This document shows, piece after piece, positions 38,505 to 48,031 of a stretch of DNA of 64,000 nt. Origin of the DNA: Anaerobacterium chartisolvens. GTDB taxonomy: Bacteria > Bacillota > Clostridia > Acetivibrionales > DSM-27016. The stretch lies in NCBI RefSeq assembly GCF_003337415.1, contig NZ_QPJT01000019.1, positions 25,688-89,687 on the forward strand, written 5' to 3'. The notes under the pieces were generated by a model, which saw nothing but the letters and a program-made list of their open reading frames with translations, did no database searches and had not been told where the DNA came from. Position 1 is the first letter of the stretch. Each line of letters begins with the position of its first letter. The position numbers and the translations under genes were made by a program.

Positions 38505-39657
38505 CATTTTTATACTTGCTGTTTTGTTTATATTGTTAATGTTTACAACAGGCTGCTGGGATTATAGGGAAATTAGTGAAGAGATTATTGTGGCGGGTGC
38601 GGCGTTTGATTATGACGAAAAAAATGACTGCCTTGTTGTCACAGCGGAGATAACACTGCCCAAATCATCGGAAAAAGGAAGCACCTTTAATTCCAAGATA
38701 TACACTAGTAAAGGAAAAAGCGTAATTGATGCTGTAAACAAGCTTACGTCAAAGGCCGGACATAAGCTGCTATGGAGTCATTCCAAGGTAATCATCCTGA
38801 GTGAGGAATTGATTGAAAGTGAGAATTTATTTATAGGAATAATGGACTGGGTTAAAAGAGACCTTGAGACGAGGGACTATGTATGGATGCTTCTATCAAA
38901 GGAAAAAACCGCAGGGGAGATTTTTTTAAAGGCTGATCCTCAGACTGAAAGCATTATTTCATACTATCTGGATCATGTTTTTTTGACTGTAAAATCTAAC
39001 GAAACCTATATGAAGGTTCCTTATTGGGAATTTATGTACAGCCTGCAATCAGAAGACTTTTACGCGGTACTGCCCACTGTCACACTTGAGGAGTCGGATA
39101 AGGGTGCTATTCCTTTGGTAAACGGCACTGAGATAATAAGCAGAAATAAAGCCATATGCTGGCTTGACGGTAATCAGACAAAAACACTTTTGCTCATCAT
39201 GGACAAGCTGCGTGATGCGACTTTTATCGTGGAGCAAACACATAATGAAAAACGCCAGACTGTTTCGTTAAGGATTTTAGGCAGCAAGACCAGAATAAAA
39301 CCCATTCTGGGTGAGAAAGGACTGGTAATGGAGGTCAGAGTGCAAATGGAAGCCAGTGTTTCTGAAATTGACGGAAGTAAAGATATTTTTAAGAAGGAGA
39401 ATATAAAGGAGCTGGAAAAGGAAGCAGAGAGAATGATAACAGGCGAAATAAAAGAGCTTGTAAATTTGCTTAAGGAAAAATATAAGGTGGATGCCGTGCG
39501 CTTCGGTGATAAGGTTGAAAATAAATATCCAAAGCTCTGGAAGCAAATGAAAAATGATTGGGGAAATGAATTTGAAAAAATCTCATCTGACATACAGGTG
39601 AAATTAGAAATTACAGCAAGCGATCAGAGCATGAAAATAACAAAGGCGGGTAGATAG
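38488..39657 (+). CDS. GerAC-type spore germination lipoprotein
   Basis: The 389-residue protein has a lipoprotein signal with lipobox FTTGC and GCWDYREI, the hallmark start of GerAC-type subunits of the germinant receptor, located in the inner spore membrane. The C-terminal part (EMEVRVQMEAS onward to about 385) fits the conserved third domain. ATG 38488 follows GGGAGAAG and overlaps the gerA-type stop by 17 bases, so the pair is coupled. Confidence 0.93.
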   Translation: MKRKADIFILAVLFILLMFTTGCWDYREISEEIIVAGAAFDYDEKNDCLVVTAEITLPKSSEKGSTFNSKIYTSKGKSVIDAVNKLTSKAGHKLLWSHSKVIILSEELIESENLFIGIMDWVKRDLETRDYVWMLLSKEKTAGEIFLKADPQTESIISYYLDHVFLTVKSNETYMKVPYWEFMYSLQSEDFYAVLPTVTLEESDKGAIPLVNGTEIISRNKAICWLDGNQTKTLLLIMDKLRDATFIVEQTHNEKRQTVSLRILGSKTRIKPILGEKGLVMEVRVQMEASVSEIDGSKDIFKKENIKELEKEAERMITGEIKELVNLLKEKYKVDAVRFGDKVENKYPKLWKQMKNDWGNEFEKISSDIQVKLEITASDQSMKITKAGR

Positions 39658-39658
39658 T

Positions 39659-39877
39659 ATGTTCTTACTGGTTATATGTGTATTTGCTGCTATAGCGCTG
39701 ATTGAAACAGCTCCTTTGGTAAAAGCAAGGCAGGTAAAGAAGCTGATATTGTATTTGTGCATTTTCCTTCCCGCATTTATTCTTACTCTGCTGCTGAGCT
39801 TGGGTGTTAAGCTAAGCACCCCGGCAAAGCCGATGGGCGACTTCATTGACGCAATTGCGAAAATTTTTTCTTCCTGA
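39659..39877 (+). CDS. Small two-helix membrane protein in the germination operon
   Basis: The 72-residue protein is mostly hydrophobic: helix at about 2-18 and another at about 29-50, then PAKPMGDFIDAIAKIFSS. Its ATG lies one base after the gerAC-type stop. Its last 35 bases overlap the 3' end of the convergent gerB-type gene. Small extra membrane proteins (GerD/GerXD-like or receptor delta subunits) accompany some germination receptors, so an accessory role is plausible but not shown. Confidence 0.65.
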   Translation: MFLLVICVFAAIALIETAPLVKARQVKKLILYLCIFLPAFILTLLLSLGVKLSTPAKPMGDFIDAIAKIFSS

Positions 39878-40940
39878 ATTCCACTACTATAAATGTAATT
39901 ATAGGAATTATTATTATATACGGTATGGAATAGGGCACAAGAGCCTTTTTAAGCCATTCGGTATAATCCGGAGCACCCTTATAGAAAAAAAGAGAGCTGC
40001 AGTAAAGCAAAAGCCCTACGGGAGTCACAATAAATTTGTAATCACTATCAAGGCCAAAGCTGCGTGCAATAGCCTTGCAGCACACAGAAAAATATACCGC
40101 TGATTTCACAAAAGCCCCTAAAATAAAAACAATTGATAAAATCAGCTCAAGCCCGTGCAGGTACGTACCTACGGAAATTCTTGAGGCAGATAAATACGTG
40201 GGATAATACACATCGGAGGCCAGATTTATTCCTAATACCATCACATTCGACACCGAAATAGAAAATACCACCAGAGCACCTATTGCAGAGCCCGTCAAAA
40301 AGACTTTGTATGAAGCTTTTGGTGTGCTGAATTTTTGAAAGAATGCCGAGAATACGACTATTTCACCAAGAGGGAAAATAAAGGCGGATAAGGAGCCGTA
40401 CAGTATGTCGAATATTCCTTCCTGAAAAGCGGGAAGAAGATTTCCGAAGTTCATTTGGGGAATAAGCATAACTACCAGCAGAATAATAGAAATCAGGGTG
40501 GGCAAAAGAAACATAGCCGAGAACCTGCTTATAAGCTCAACTCCTTCCTTAACCATCCATATGCATATAAAGGTGATAAATACTGCCAAAAAGGGATTGG
40601 GAGTAGTGGGCAAGGCTGTTATTCTTATAAAATGAATGAGGAAGGTATTGATTAAAACGACAACATAGAATGCAGATATAATATATACTGCGTTTATGAG
40701 CTTTGAAATTATTTTTCCGAAGCACACCTCGAATATTTGAAAGATGTCCATATCGGGAAAAAGCCGCTTTATTCTGCCTATCATAAGTGACATCAGGACT
40801 GTCATAGCGTAGCATATAAGTATACCCAGCCATAAATCTTTTTTTGCCTCCAGTGCAAATATTACCAGAGACGAGGTTCCTGTTATATACATTACTATTA
40901 CGGATATACTTTGCTTGTCGGTCACATTGCCTGTATACAA
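39843..40940 (-). CDS. GerAB-type spore germination permease
   Basis: The 365-residue protein has ten or so membrane helices and the amino-acid-permease fold of the germinant-binding GerAB subunits (start TDKQSISVIVMYITGTSS). The TTG start at 40940 follows GGAGGAG. It is on the strand opposite to the A and C subunits and ends inside the small gene at 39659, whereas receptor operons usually run A-B-C. It probably still forms the complex with the neighbouring A and C products. Confidence 0.9.
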   Translation of the reverse strand: MYTGNVTDKQSISVIVMYITGTSSLVIFALEAKKDLWLGILICYAMTVLMSLMIGRIKRLFPDMDIFQIFEVCFGKIISKLINAVYIISAFYVVVLINTFLIHFIRITALPTTPNPFLAVFITFICIWMVKEGVELISRFSAMFLLPTLISIILLVVMLIPQMNFGNLLPAFQEGIFDILYGSLSAFIFPLGEIVVFSAFFQKFSTPKASYKVFLTGSAIGALVVFSISVSNVMVLGINLASDVYYPTYLSASRISVGTYLHGLELILSIVFILGAFVKSAVYFSVCCKAIARSFGLDSDYKFIVTPVGLLLYCSSLFFYKGAPDYTEWLKKALVPYSIPYIIIIPIITFIVVEFRKKKFSQLRQ

Positions 40941-41249
40941 ATAATCTCCTCCACAAAGCTTACAATTTTAAAAACAAGAATATTGTTTCGGATTTTTTGA
41001 TATTTTATTCTTCTTATACAAATGCTTTTTAAGCTTAAAAATTAATTCCGATTATTCTTGAATTATTTTAGAGGATGTGGTAAATTACTTCTATAGATGT
41101 TAAAATATGTAGAAGTAATATTTTTAGACAACATAATATTGCATAAAAACAGCTCAAATTCAAATATTCTAACAACAATATATACATAAATCTACATGCA
41201 AAATTCCTTGCTCACCAGTGAAAAATTTCAATATAAGCTTATAAATGTA

Positions 41250-41278
41250 TTTACGTGTAAAAAAAAATGGTATATAAT
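41250..41278 (+). promoter_or_regulatory. Probable promoter of the Tad-like secretion operon
   Basis: TTTACG (41250-41255), 17-base spacer, TATAAT (41273-41278). The start near 41286 would leave an untranslated leader of about 350 bases. The rest of the 40941-41637 gap holds the candidate RNA described next. Confidence 0.55.
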
Positions 41279-41504
41279 CAAAAAGGAGGATATAACGTAA
41301 AATTATACTACAGAAGATTTTTTAATCAGATTTTAAATATAAATATCAACTGTATTAAATGTTGTCGAGCTTTTGAATTTAAAATAAGAATATCAATATT
41401 TAACGCCATCTTAAAAATGCATATAAGATGATAAATATAATATAAATACCATTGCCGCGGACAAATTTATGGTTAATTTTTAAATAACAGATATTTTAAA
41501 AGGC

Positions 41505-41606
41505 GGGACATTTATAACGAAAGGGCGGTGCTGCCATGCCACAAGAGGTGTAGCTTGTGCCGTACAGGTAATGTAAGAGCTGAAGCGTTGCAGAGGGCTT
41601 TATTTA
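41505..41606 (+). ncRNA. Candidate structured leader RNA of the secretion operon
   Basis: Within an AT-rich leader, a GC-richer block contains CACAAG-AGGTGTAG-CTTGTG (6-bp stem), GGGCGGTGCTGCC and CTGAAGCGTTGCAG. It looks like a folded regulatory RNA, but I could not match it to the c-di-GMP-I, c-di-GMP-II, TPP, cobalamin or twister consensus from memory. The class is unknown. Confidence 0.4.
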
Positions 41607-41637
41607 TTTTATGATTTGCAGATGGGAGGACTTTTAG

Positions 41638-42636
41638 ATGGCGTTTGTCAAGAAGAGAAATAAGCTTTTTAAATACGGTATAACACTTGCAATTTGCGCA
41701 GTCGGCTGTTTAACTCTGGGGTTTGCGGGATATTTTGCATATACGGGCTTTACTAACGGGGTTAAGCAGGGATATGAGGAAAAGGTCAGGGAACTGGAGC
41801 TTCAGAGGAATAACGACAGGAGACGGGTCTTTGTTGCCAAAGAAAAGATAACCTTCGGAGCAAGGCTTGACAAGGAGCTTTTCAATGAATCGGAAATTAT
41901 TTCGAACCTTGACCCGGAGATGTTTATGGGTGAAGTCGATTTTGGGAAGTATGCAAAAAGTGAAATGCCTGAGAATGTTCCTGTTATGAAATACATGGTT
42001 TCGGAGGAGCAGCTTCAGGATGATGTAAGAGAGCAAGAATTCAATATGTTTTTGCTTCAAAGCAATCTGGAAAAGGACAAGTTTATAGACTTGAGAATAA
42101 TGTTTCCCAACGGAGAGGATTTCATTGTGCTTTCAAAAAAGAAGATAAGAAGCATTGATATATCTAAAAACACCATATGGTGCTGGCTCAATGAGAGGGA
42201 AACGGTAACGGTAAGCAGTGCCATTGTAGATGCTTACATAAATCAGGGCACAAAGCTTTATGTTGTCACATATGTTGAGCCGACGTCTCAGGCAGAGGCT
42301 ACACCTACATATCCTGCAAACATCCATGTAATGAGTCTTATGGAAACAAACCCTAATATTTTGGATCAAGCTAAGTTGTATCTGGCGGAAGAGGTTCGTA
42401 AAGCTTTGGACAAAAGGCTTGAAAATATTAATCCTAAGGCTGCAGTTTCCAATTATTCTGTTCCGGGTGCATACTCAGTGCCTGTGCCGAATATCAGCAA
42501 TACTGATAAGCACGAGGACAGGGAACTTCTTGAGGATGTATCCACAATTTCTGAACAGCAGATGACACCGCAAGAACAGGAGCAAGGTGTGGATGATCTT
42601 TCAGAAGCTGATTTTGGGGGTGGCAAGGATGGATGA
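41638..42636 (+). CDS. SAF-domain (CpaB-like) pilus/secretion assembly protein
   Basis: The 332-residue protein has one N-terminal transmembrane helix (about 12-34), a coiled segment, then a SAF-like region starting RRVFVAKEKITFGARLDKELF, as in CpaB/RcpC proteins of Tad pili. The C-terminus is Gln/Glu/Asp-rich and low complexity. GGGAGG precedes the ATG. First gene of an eight-gene tightly packed operon; the next gene overlaps its end by eight bases. Confidence 0.75.
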   Translation: MAFVKKRNKLFKYGITLAICAVGCLTLGFAGYFAYTGFTNGVKQGYEEKVRELELQRNNDRRRVFVAKEKITFGARLDKELFNESEIISNLDPEMFMGEVDFGKYAKSEMPENVPVMKYMVSEEQLQDDVREQEFNMFLLQSNLEKDKFIDLRIMFPNGEDFIVLSKKKIRSIDISKNTIWCWLNERETVTVSSAIVDAYINQGTKLYVVTYVEPTSQAEATPTYPANIHVMSLMETNPNILDQAKLYLAEEVRKALDKRLENINPKAAVSNYSVPGAYSVPVPNISNTDKHEDRELLEDVSTISEQQMTPQEQEQGVDDLSEADFGGGKDG

Positions 42637-43297
42637 AACTATTAAAATAGGATTTGTAGGAAGTAAAACAGAAGATATAATTCTCTATATTTCAAGGATA
42701 CTGTTCAATATGGATATGAATATTGCTGTTATGGATACTTCAGAACAGCAGTTGCTAAAGTATTCCGTACCAGAATCTATTCCAATAAACCTTCTTACCT
42801 CGTATAGGAATGTGGACTTCTATATTGGTTGCTGCAATAAGGAGAATTACAAAAAAGTCGATATAAGTAAATATAATGTGATAATTATAAACTTTGGACT
42901 TAACCCCGCATTTGTAAAGGAGCTAATGTCCTGTAGTCTGAGATTTGCTGTGACAGATCTGGAAAGATCCAGTGTTTTAAGACTTAAGGAGTATTTAGAA
43001 ATGCTGGATTGCTCCTATGAGTTTATAAGAATATACAGGGATGTGGTAGACAGCAAGATCGACAAAAGCTATCTGGATAGTCTGCTTGACATAGCAACAG
43101 TTGTCAAGGAATACTATTTCTATATTTCCGAAAAAGAGCTTTGCTGCAGGCTGGACAGCCAGTATAATGACATTTTCAGATTCAGTGGGCTCCCAAAGGA
43201 ATACAGTGCTATGTTTAAAGATATTCTTGTGGATTCTTTGAGCTTTAACCGCAAGGATGTGGAAATGGCAATTAAAAAAGCGGAAAAGGGGAAGTAG
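42629..43297 (+). CDS. Degenerate CpaE/ParA-like P-loop protein
   Basis: The 222-residue protein begins DETIKIGFVGSKTEDIILYI, the position of a Walker A loop but without the lysine-threonine, followed by ISRILFNMDMNIAVMD, a typical ParA/MinD beta-2. So it appears to be a nucleotide-binding fold that may have lost ATPase activity. It precedes another ParA-like gene by three bases. The ATG at 42629 overlaps the SAF gene; the earlier frame start is not supported. Probably a positioning or assembly factor of the Tad-like machine. Confidence 0.6.
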   Translation: MDETIKIGFVGSKTEDIILYISRILFNMDMNIAVMDTSEQQLLKYSVPESIPINLLTSYRNVDFYIGCCNKENYKKVDISKYNVIIINFGLNPAFVKELMSCSLRFAVTDLERSSVLRLKEYLEMLDCSYEFIRIYRDVVDSKIDKSYLDSLLDIATVVKEYYFYISEKELCCRLDSQYNDIFRFSGLPKEYSAMFKDILVDSLSFNRKDVEMAIKKAEKGK

Positions 43298-43300
43298 TAT

Positions 43301-44116
43301 ATGCGTATAGCTTTTTGGAGTAATGTGCACGGGCAGTCTGCTACCACCAGCAACATGCTTTCTATTGCTTTAGTAACTGCGCTTGAATACAGGCTTAAAA
43401 TGCTTATCACCCATAATCATTTTGAAAAGAGCACCATAGAATCCTCGTTACTGGATAAAAGATATTTGAACAGTGAGCTTATGGAGCTGTCTGACAGCGG
43501 CATTGACGCACTGGCCAGATTTATAAAGTCAAACAAGCTGGACAAGGACAATATCGTAAATTATACAACAAGCATACTGAAAAAAAAGCTTGATCTGCTT
43601 ATGGGTACAACCAATACAAATAAGGATCTTTATATGCATGATCTTAATAATGTTATGAATCAGATATTAAGTCTGGCTCAGGAATTTTATGATGTTGTTT
43701 TCATTGATGTTTCTGCGGGCTATAATGAGCTTTCAAGTAAAATATTAAAGTATTCGGATATTATAGTTGTTAATCTCAGCCAGAACTCAAGTGTGCTGGA
43801 TGACTTTTTCGAAAGGCATAAGGAGGGGCTGGAGAATTATATTTTCCTTATAGGAAGGTACGACATGGACTCCCGATATAACACAAAGAACATTATGAGA
43901 AGGTATGGCATAAAGAAAAATATTGCTGCTATCCCTTACAACATAGAATTCAGTGATGCCTGTTCCGACGGGAGGGTGCTTGATTTCTTCCTTAAGAACC
44001 TGTCCGCTAAAAAGGATGATTTGAATTACTGCTTCATCAATGAGGTCAGGAATGCCGCAAGGCTCATATTGGCACATACAGGCATAGATATTACTACAAA
44101 GAAAATAGGTGATTAG
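43301..44116 (+). CDS. CpaE/MinD-like ATPase
   Basis: The 271-residue protein has the ParA/MinD layout: FWSNVHGQSATTSNM as deviant Walker A, FYDVVFIDVSAGYN as Walker B and IIVVNLSQNSSVLDDF as the following switch. In Tad systems CpaE places the secretion ATPase at the membrane. The key lysine of the P-loop is replaced, so nucleotide use is uncertain. It lies three bases from genes on each side. Confidence 0.72.
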   Translation: MRIAFWSNVHGQSATTSNMLSIALVTALEYRLKMLITHNHFEKSTIESSLLDKRYLNSELMELSDSGIDALARFIKSNKLDKDNIVNYTTSILKKKLDLLMGTTNTNKDLYMHDLNNVMNQILSLAQEFYDVVFIDVSAGYNELSSKILKYSDIIVVNLSQNSSVLDDFFERHKEGLENYIFLIGRYDMDSRYNTKNIMRRYGIKKNIAAIPYNIEFSDACSDGRVLDFFLKNLSAKKDDLNYCFINEVRNAARLILAHTGIDITTKKIGD

Positions 44117-44119
44117 GCT

Positions 44120-45985
44120 ATGATGAATACTCTAATGATTATTTTGATTCTGGCCGTTTTTGCCGGAGGGGTATTTTGGTATTTTAATAAGAGCAAGAAA
44201 ATTATCCATGCTAAATATGACATTGAGGAAGATATGTTTAGTGTGGAGTTTCTTGTACAGAAAGTTAAGGATACATTTAATAATATATTAAAGACCAACC
44301 TTTACGAAATGAATCTGTCAAAAGAGGAGTTTGCAAAAAGAATTCAAAATAAAAGCCAGCTCAGGCTTGCTTTAAAGAACTGCACATATGGAGATATAAA
44401 TGCTAAAAATTATATAAAGGATTTTATAAGGGATATTCTTGTTAAAAATTACAAGATAGACGAAGTCAATATAACAAAAATTATAAATTTTGACAACCCA
44501 AAGGAGTTGAGCATACAGGACAAGTTTGAAATACTGATGCATATCTACAAAATAAAAAATGGTTACAGGGCATTAGAAAAAATAATTATGGATAATGGGC
44601 TTGACAATCCCAAAACAGATGAATATGGACAGCCTTTATACGTAATAAAAGCTGATGAAATAAACAAAATATATAATAAAAATGCTCAAAGATTGGCTAC
44701 ATTTGAGGATCGGCTAAGTATTGTGGTACAGCGAATATACCAACTGTACAAGGGCTATGGAGTAATTGACGAAATAAGGGATATGAAAATTGACGGGGTT
44801 TCAGGGGGAGTGTCGGGTATTCCTCCAAGCTTTTTTCAGGAATCCGAGCTCAGTAGCGAGGTATTCAGCTCTCTTCCCGCGTCCTATGACAGTGTGTGGA
44901 TATTCTTTAAGGGAAAAACCATACATCTTTCCTTCCTGAGCTTTGGGACAGAGTACGAATTGATGCGTGTATGCAAAAATATATACCGCTACAACAACCC
45001 GGGACAGTTGTCTGAGTCAAACGGCTACAAGGTAAACGAGATGAAGGACGGAAGCCGTATAGTCGTAGCCAGGCCGCCTTTCTCGGAGTCTTGGGTATTT
45101 TTTGTAAGAAAGTTCGACAGTGTGGACAAGGCTGTCCCTGAGGATCTTATTGTCGATAAAAATAAGCAGCTTCCCATAGGATTTGTAAAATGGCTTATAA
45201 AGGGCTGCAGGATTACCGCAATAACAGGATCACAGGGAACAGGAAAGACTACTCTTCTGATGTCCATTGTAAGGTTTATAAATCCGACCTTCACATTAAG
45301 AATTCAGGAGATGGCCTTTGAGCTTCATTTAAGAAAGCTCTATCCCTTCAGGAATATACTGACCTTCAGGGAAACCACAACGGTTTCAGGCCAGGAGGGG
45401 TTAGACCTTCAGAAAAAAACCGACGGTACTGTAAACATATTGGGAGAGGTTGCCGATGCCAAGGTTGCCTCGTGGATGATACAGATGGCTCAGGTTGCCT
45501 CACTTTTTACTATGTTTACTCACCATGCCAAGACCACCGGCAATCTTGTGCTGGCCTTGAGAAACTGTCTCCTGCAGACAGGAGTTTTTAACAACGAAAA
45601 GATTGCTGAGAAGCAGGTGGCGGACGTAGTAAATTTTGATGTGCACCTGAACAAGGACATAAGCGGGCACAGGTATATTGAGAGAATAACTGAAATCATA
45701 CCCTTAAGTCAGGATATAGAATACCCCGAGGGGTATAAAGGAATTGAGAGGCATGAGGAAAAGCAGGATAGCTTTCTTGACACAATGAAGGAGTATTTTG
45801 TGCGGGTGACGGACAGAAAGGTATTTGAAACAAGGGATATTATAGTGTGGGAAAACGGTGAGTACAAGGCGGGAGAGCCTGTAAGCCCTGAGTGCTACAG
45901 CGAAATGGCGAGGCATATGACCGGGGGTGAAAGAGAAGAGTTTAAGGCTTTTACCCTTTTGAATTGGGGAGTGAGCTATGAGTAA
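44120..45985 (+). CDS. CpaF/TadA-like secretion ATPase with N-terminal membrane anchor
   Basis: The 621-residue type II/IV secretion ATPase has an N-terminal hydrophobic helix (about 3-22), unusual for this normally soluble family, and a C-terminal motor domain. Walker A is ITGSQGTGKTTLL (about 368-380); the Walker B region reads ILGEVADAKVASWM (about 440). It would drive pilin extrusion through the platform protein downstream, whose start overlaps it by eight bases. Confidence 0.88.
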   Translation: MMNTLMIILILAVFAGGVFWYFNKSKKIIHAKYDIEEDMFSVEFLVQKVKDTFNNILKTNLYEMNLSKEEFAKRIQNKSQLRLALKNCTYGDINAKNYIKDFIRDILVKNYKIDEVNITKIINFDNPKELSIQDKFEILMHIYKIKNGYRALEKIIMDNGLDNPKTDEYGQPLYVIKADEINKIYNKNAQRLATFEDRLSIVVQRIYQLYKGYGVIDEIRDMKIDGVSGGVSGIPPSFFQESELSSEVFSSLPASYDSVWIFFKGKTIHLSFLSFGTEYELMRVCKNIYRYNNPGQLSESNGYKVNEMKDGSRIVVARPPFSESWVFFVRKFDSVDKAVPEDLIVDKNKQLPIGFVKWLIKGCRITAITGSQGTGKTTLLMSIVRFINPTFTLRIQEMAFELHLRKLYPFRNILTFRETTTVSGQEGLDLQKKTDGTVNILGEVADAKVASWMIQMAQVASLFTMFTHHAKTTGNLVLALRNCLLQTGVFNNEKIAEKQVADVVNFDVHLNKDISGHRYIERITEIIPLSQDIEYPEGYKGIERHEEKQDSFLDTMKEYFVRVTDRKVFETRDIIVWENGEYKAGEPVSPECYSEMARHMTGGEREEFKAFTLLNWGVSYE

Positions 45986-47993
45986 CAATACTATTATAAT
46001 TATACTTGCAGGCATACTGGTTGCAGCGGTTTTATTCCTTGCGGCGGCGCTTCTTACCGAGCGCAGGGTAAAAAGCAGAAATGCGGTTAAGGAAAGGCAC
46101 GGAAGCGGAAAAAACTTCTGGTATTCCTCATATCTGTATTTCAGCAGGCTTTTCATAACTAAAAACTATATAGCAAGGGTGAGAAAAAGAATCCAGATAA
46201 TGGAGCTTGCCGATAACTGGACGATCGGGAGAAGCACTATGAAGTTCGCTTTTATGTCTTTTTTTTCAGCACTTCTTGTGTTTGTAATCCTTGCTGCGCT
46301 TGGAAGAGACTTATACTTCTTTGTAATAGCGATTCTCACTGCTGTTATAGTACATGACCAGATATTGGGCCTGTTTGTAGACCGGGTTGAGAACAAAATA
46401 ATGGTGCAGTTTGAAAGATTTTTAGGAGATGTAAGGCATAACTTTCATGAGCACGGAATGATTGATGAGGCTATTTTTGACTCTATAGAGAATTGCGGAT
46501 ATGAAATGTCACTGCATGCTCACAGGATATACGAGATTCTGACGGCAAACGATGTTGAGGAAGAAATAGAAAAGTATAATGAGGTGGCTCCCAATAAGTT
46601 TTTCAAGACATTTATCGCACTGTGCCAGACCATACTGAGGTTTGATGACAGAAAGGTTGACGATAAATCAATGTTTCTTACAAACCTCAATTATTTAAAG
46701 CAGGAGATAAATATAGAGCTTTTAAAAAGACAGAAGCTCAACTACCTGTTTAAGAGCCTGTCCATAATCGCAATGGCTCCTATATTTACTATTAAGCCTA
46801 TGGAAATGTGGGCGGTAGCTAATCTACCTGAATTAGTTAAATATTACAGCGGTGCTTACGGGTTTGTAGAGCCAATAATACTTTTTGCACTTGTTATACT
46901 TTCATACCAGCTTATAAACAAGCTCCAGAGTAACGTTCAGACAAGCAGGACACTGAGTGTCCTTGAGGATAAGCTTTTGAGCATAAGGCTTGTTTCAAAA
47001 ACAATGGACAGGCTTGTAGACGCTAACTACAGCAAAGCCTCAAGGTATACCGAACTGCTTAAAAATACAGCCTCTGAGTCAGGGGTCAATGCTTTTTACC
47101 TCAAGCGCATAATATACGGGAGTGCGGCTTTTGCCATAAGCCTTTTTGTGTTTTTCAACGTTTACTCAATCACAAGGTATAACATACTCAATTCCGTAGG
47201 AGCCGATATGGATAGGGAGACCCAGAGCACCAACAAGGAGGCTGCCGATGAGATGAGGGATCTTGACAGGGGCATACTGCTTAAATATAAGGGTACAACC
47301 CCGGCACTTGAGCAGATCCAAAAGGAAATACAAGAATCAGGAGGAATCAGGGACGCGGACATGTCGGCTTCAGCCTCTGAGAGGATATATAAAAAGCTTG
47401 TTTCATATAACAATCAGTACTTTAAATGGTGGCAGCTTTTAATTTGCTTCCTTATAGCCTTTATGGCTTATAATATACCCTACCTGATACTGGTATTCAG
47501 AAAAAAGATACTTCAGATGGGGATGGAGGACGAGGTTATGCAGTTCCACTCAATCATAATCATGCTTATGTATATAGAGAGGATAAGCGTAGACAACATA
47601 CTCCAGTGGATGGAGCAGTTTGCAGTGATTTTTAAAGGCTCTATAAGCAGGTGTATAAATAATTTTGAGCACGGTGACATAGAGGCCTTGGAGCAGCTCA
47701 AAATTGATGAGCCGTTTCTTCCGTTCACAAGGCTTGTGGAGAACCTTCAGGCCGCATCCGATAAGATATCGGTTCAGCAGGCATTTGATGAGCTTATCAT
47801 TGAAAGGGGGTATTATCAGGAAAAAAGAAAGCAGGACAATGAAATGATGATTGCCAGCAAGGCGATGTACGGTAAGATGATAGCCTTTACTCCTCTTATA
47901 GCCACATTGCTTCTGCACATGCTTATTCCTTTTTTGCTGGAAAGCATGAACCAGCTTTTAAATTATTCAGAACAGCTTAGAGACATACTTTAA
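45978..47993 (+). CDS. TadB/TadC-like platform protein (two T2SS-F modules fused)
   Basis: The 671-residue membrane protein has an N-terminal helix (about 5-25), a hydrophobic pair at about 90-130, further helices near 255-315, 375-395, 480-505 and a last one near 635-655, with two cytoplasmic helical regions of T2SS-F type. In classic Tad systems TadB and TadC are two proteins; here they seem to be one. It forms the inner-membrane platform on which the CpaF-like ATPase works. Confidence 0.78.
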   Translation: MSNNTIIIILAGILVAAVLFLAAALLTERRVKSRNAVKERHGSGKNFWYSSYLYFSRLFITKNYIARVRKRIQIMELADNWTIGRSTMKFAFMSFFSALLVFVILAALGRDLYFFVIAILTAVIVHDQILGLFVDRVENKIMVQFERFLGDVRHNFHEHGMIDEAIFDSIENCGYEMSLHAHRIYEILTANDVEEEIEKYNEVAPNKFFKTFIALCQTILRFDDRKVDDKSMFLTNLNYLKQEINIELLKRQKLNYLFKSLSIIAMAPIFTIKPMEMWAVANLPELVKYYSGAYGFVEPIILFALVILSYQLINKLQSNVQTSRTLSVLEDKLLSIRLVSKTMDRLVDANYSKASRYTELLKNTASESGVNAFYLKRIIYGSAAFAISLFVFFNVYSITRYNILNSVGADMDRETQSTNKEAADEMRDLDRGILLKYKGTTPALEQIQKEIQESGGIRDADMSASASERIYKKLVSYNNQYFKWWQLLICFLIAFMAYNIPYLILVFRKKILQMGMEDEVMQFHSIIIMLMYIERISVDNILQWMEQFAVIFKGSISRCINNFEHGDIEALEQLKIDEPFLPFTRLVENLQAASDKISVQQAFDELIIERGYYQEKRKQDNEMMIASKAMYGKMIAFTPLIATLLLHMLIPFLLESMNQLLNYSEQLRDIL

Positions 47994-48031
47994 AAATTTT
48001 TATTTAAGAATATTGAAGGGAGATAATTTTT

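Noticed and set aside
41505..41606. c-di-GMP riboswitch or twister ribozyme in the secretion-operon leader
   Set aside because: The invariant segments of these classes as I remember them are not present; kept only as an unclassified candidate.
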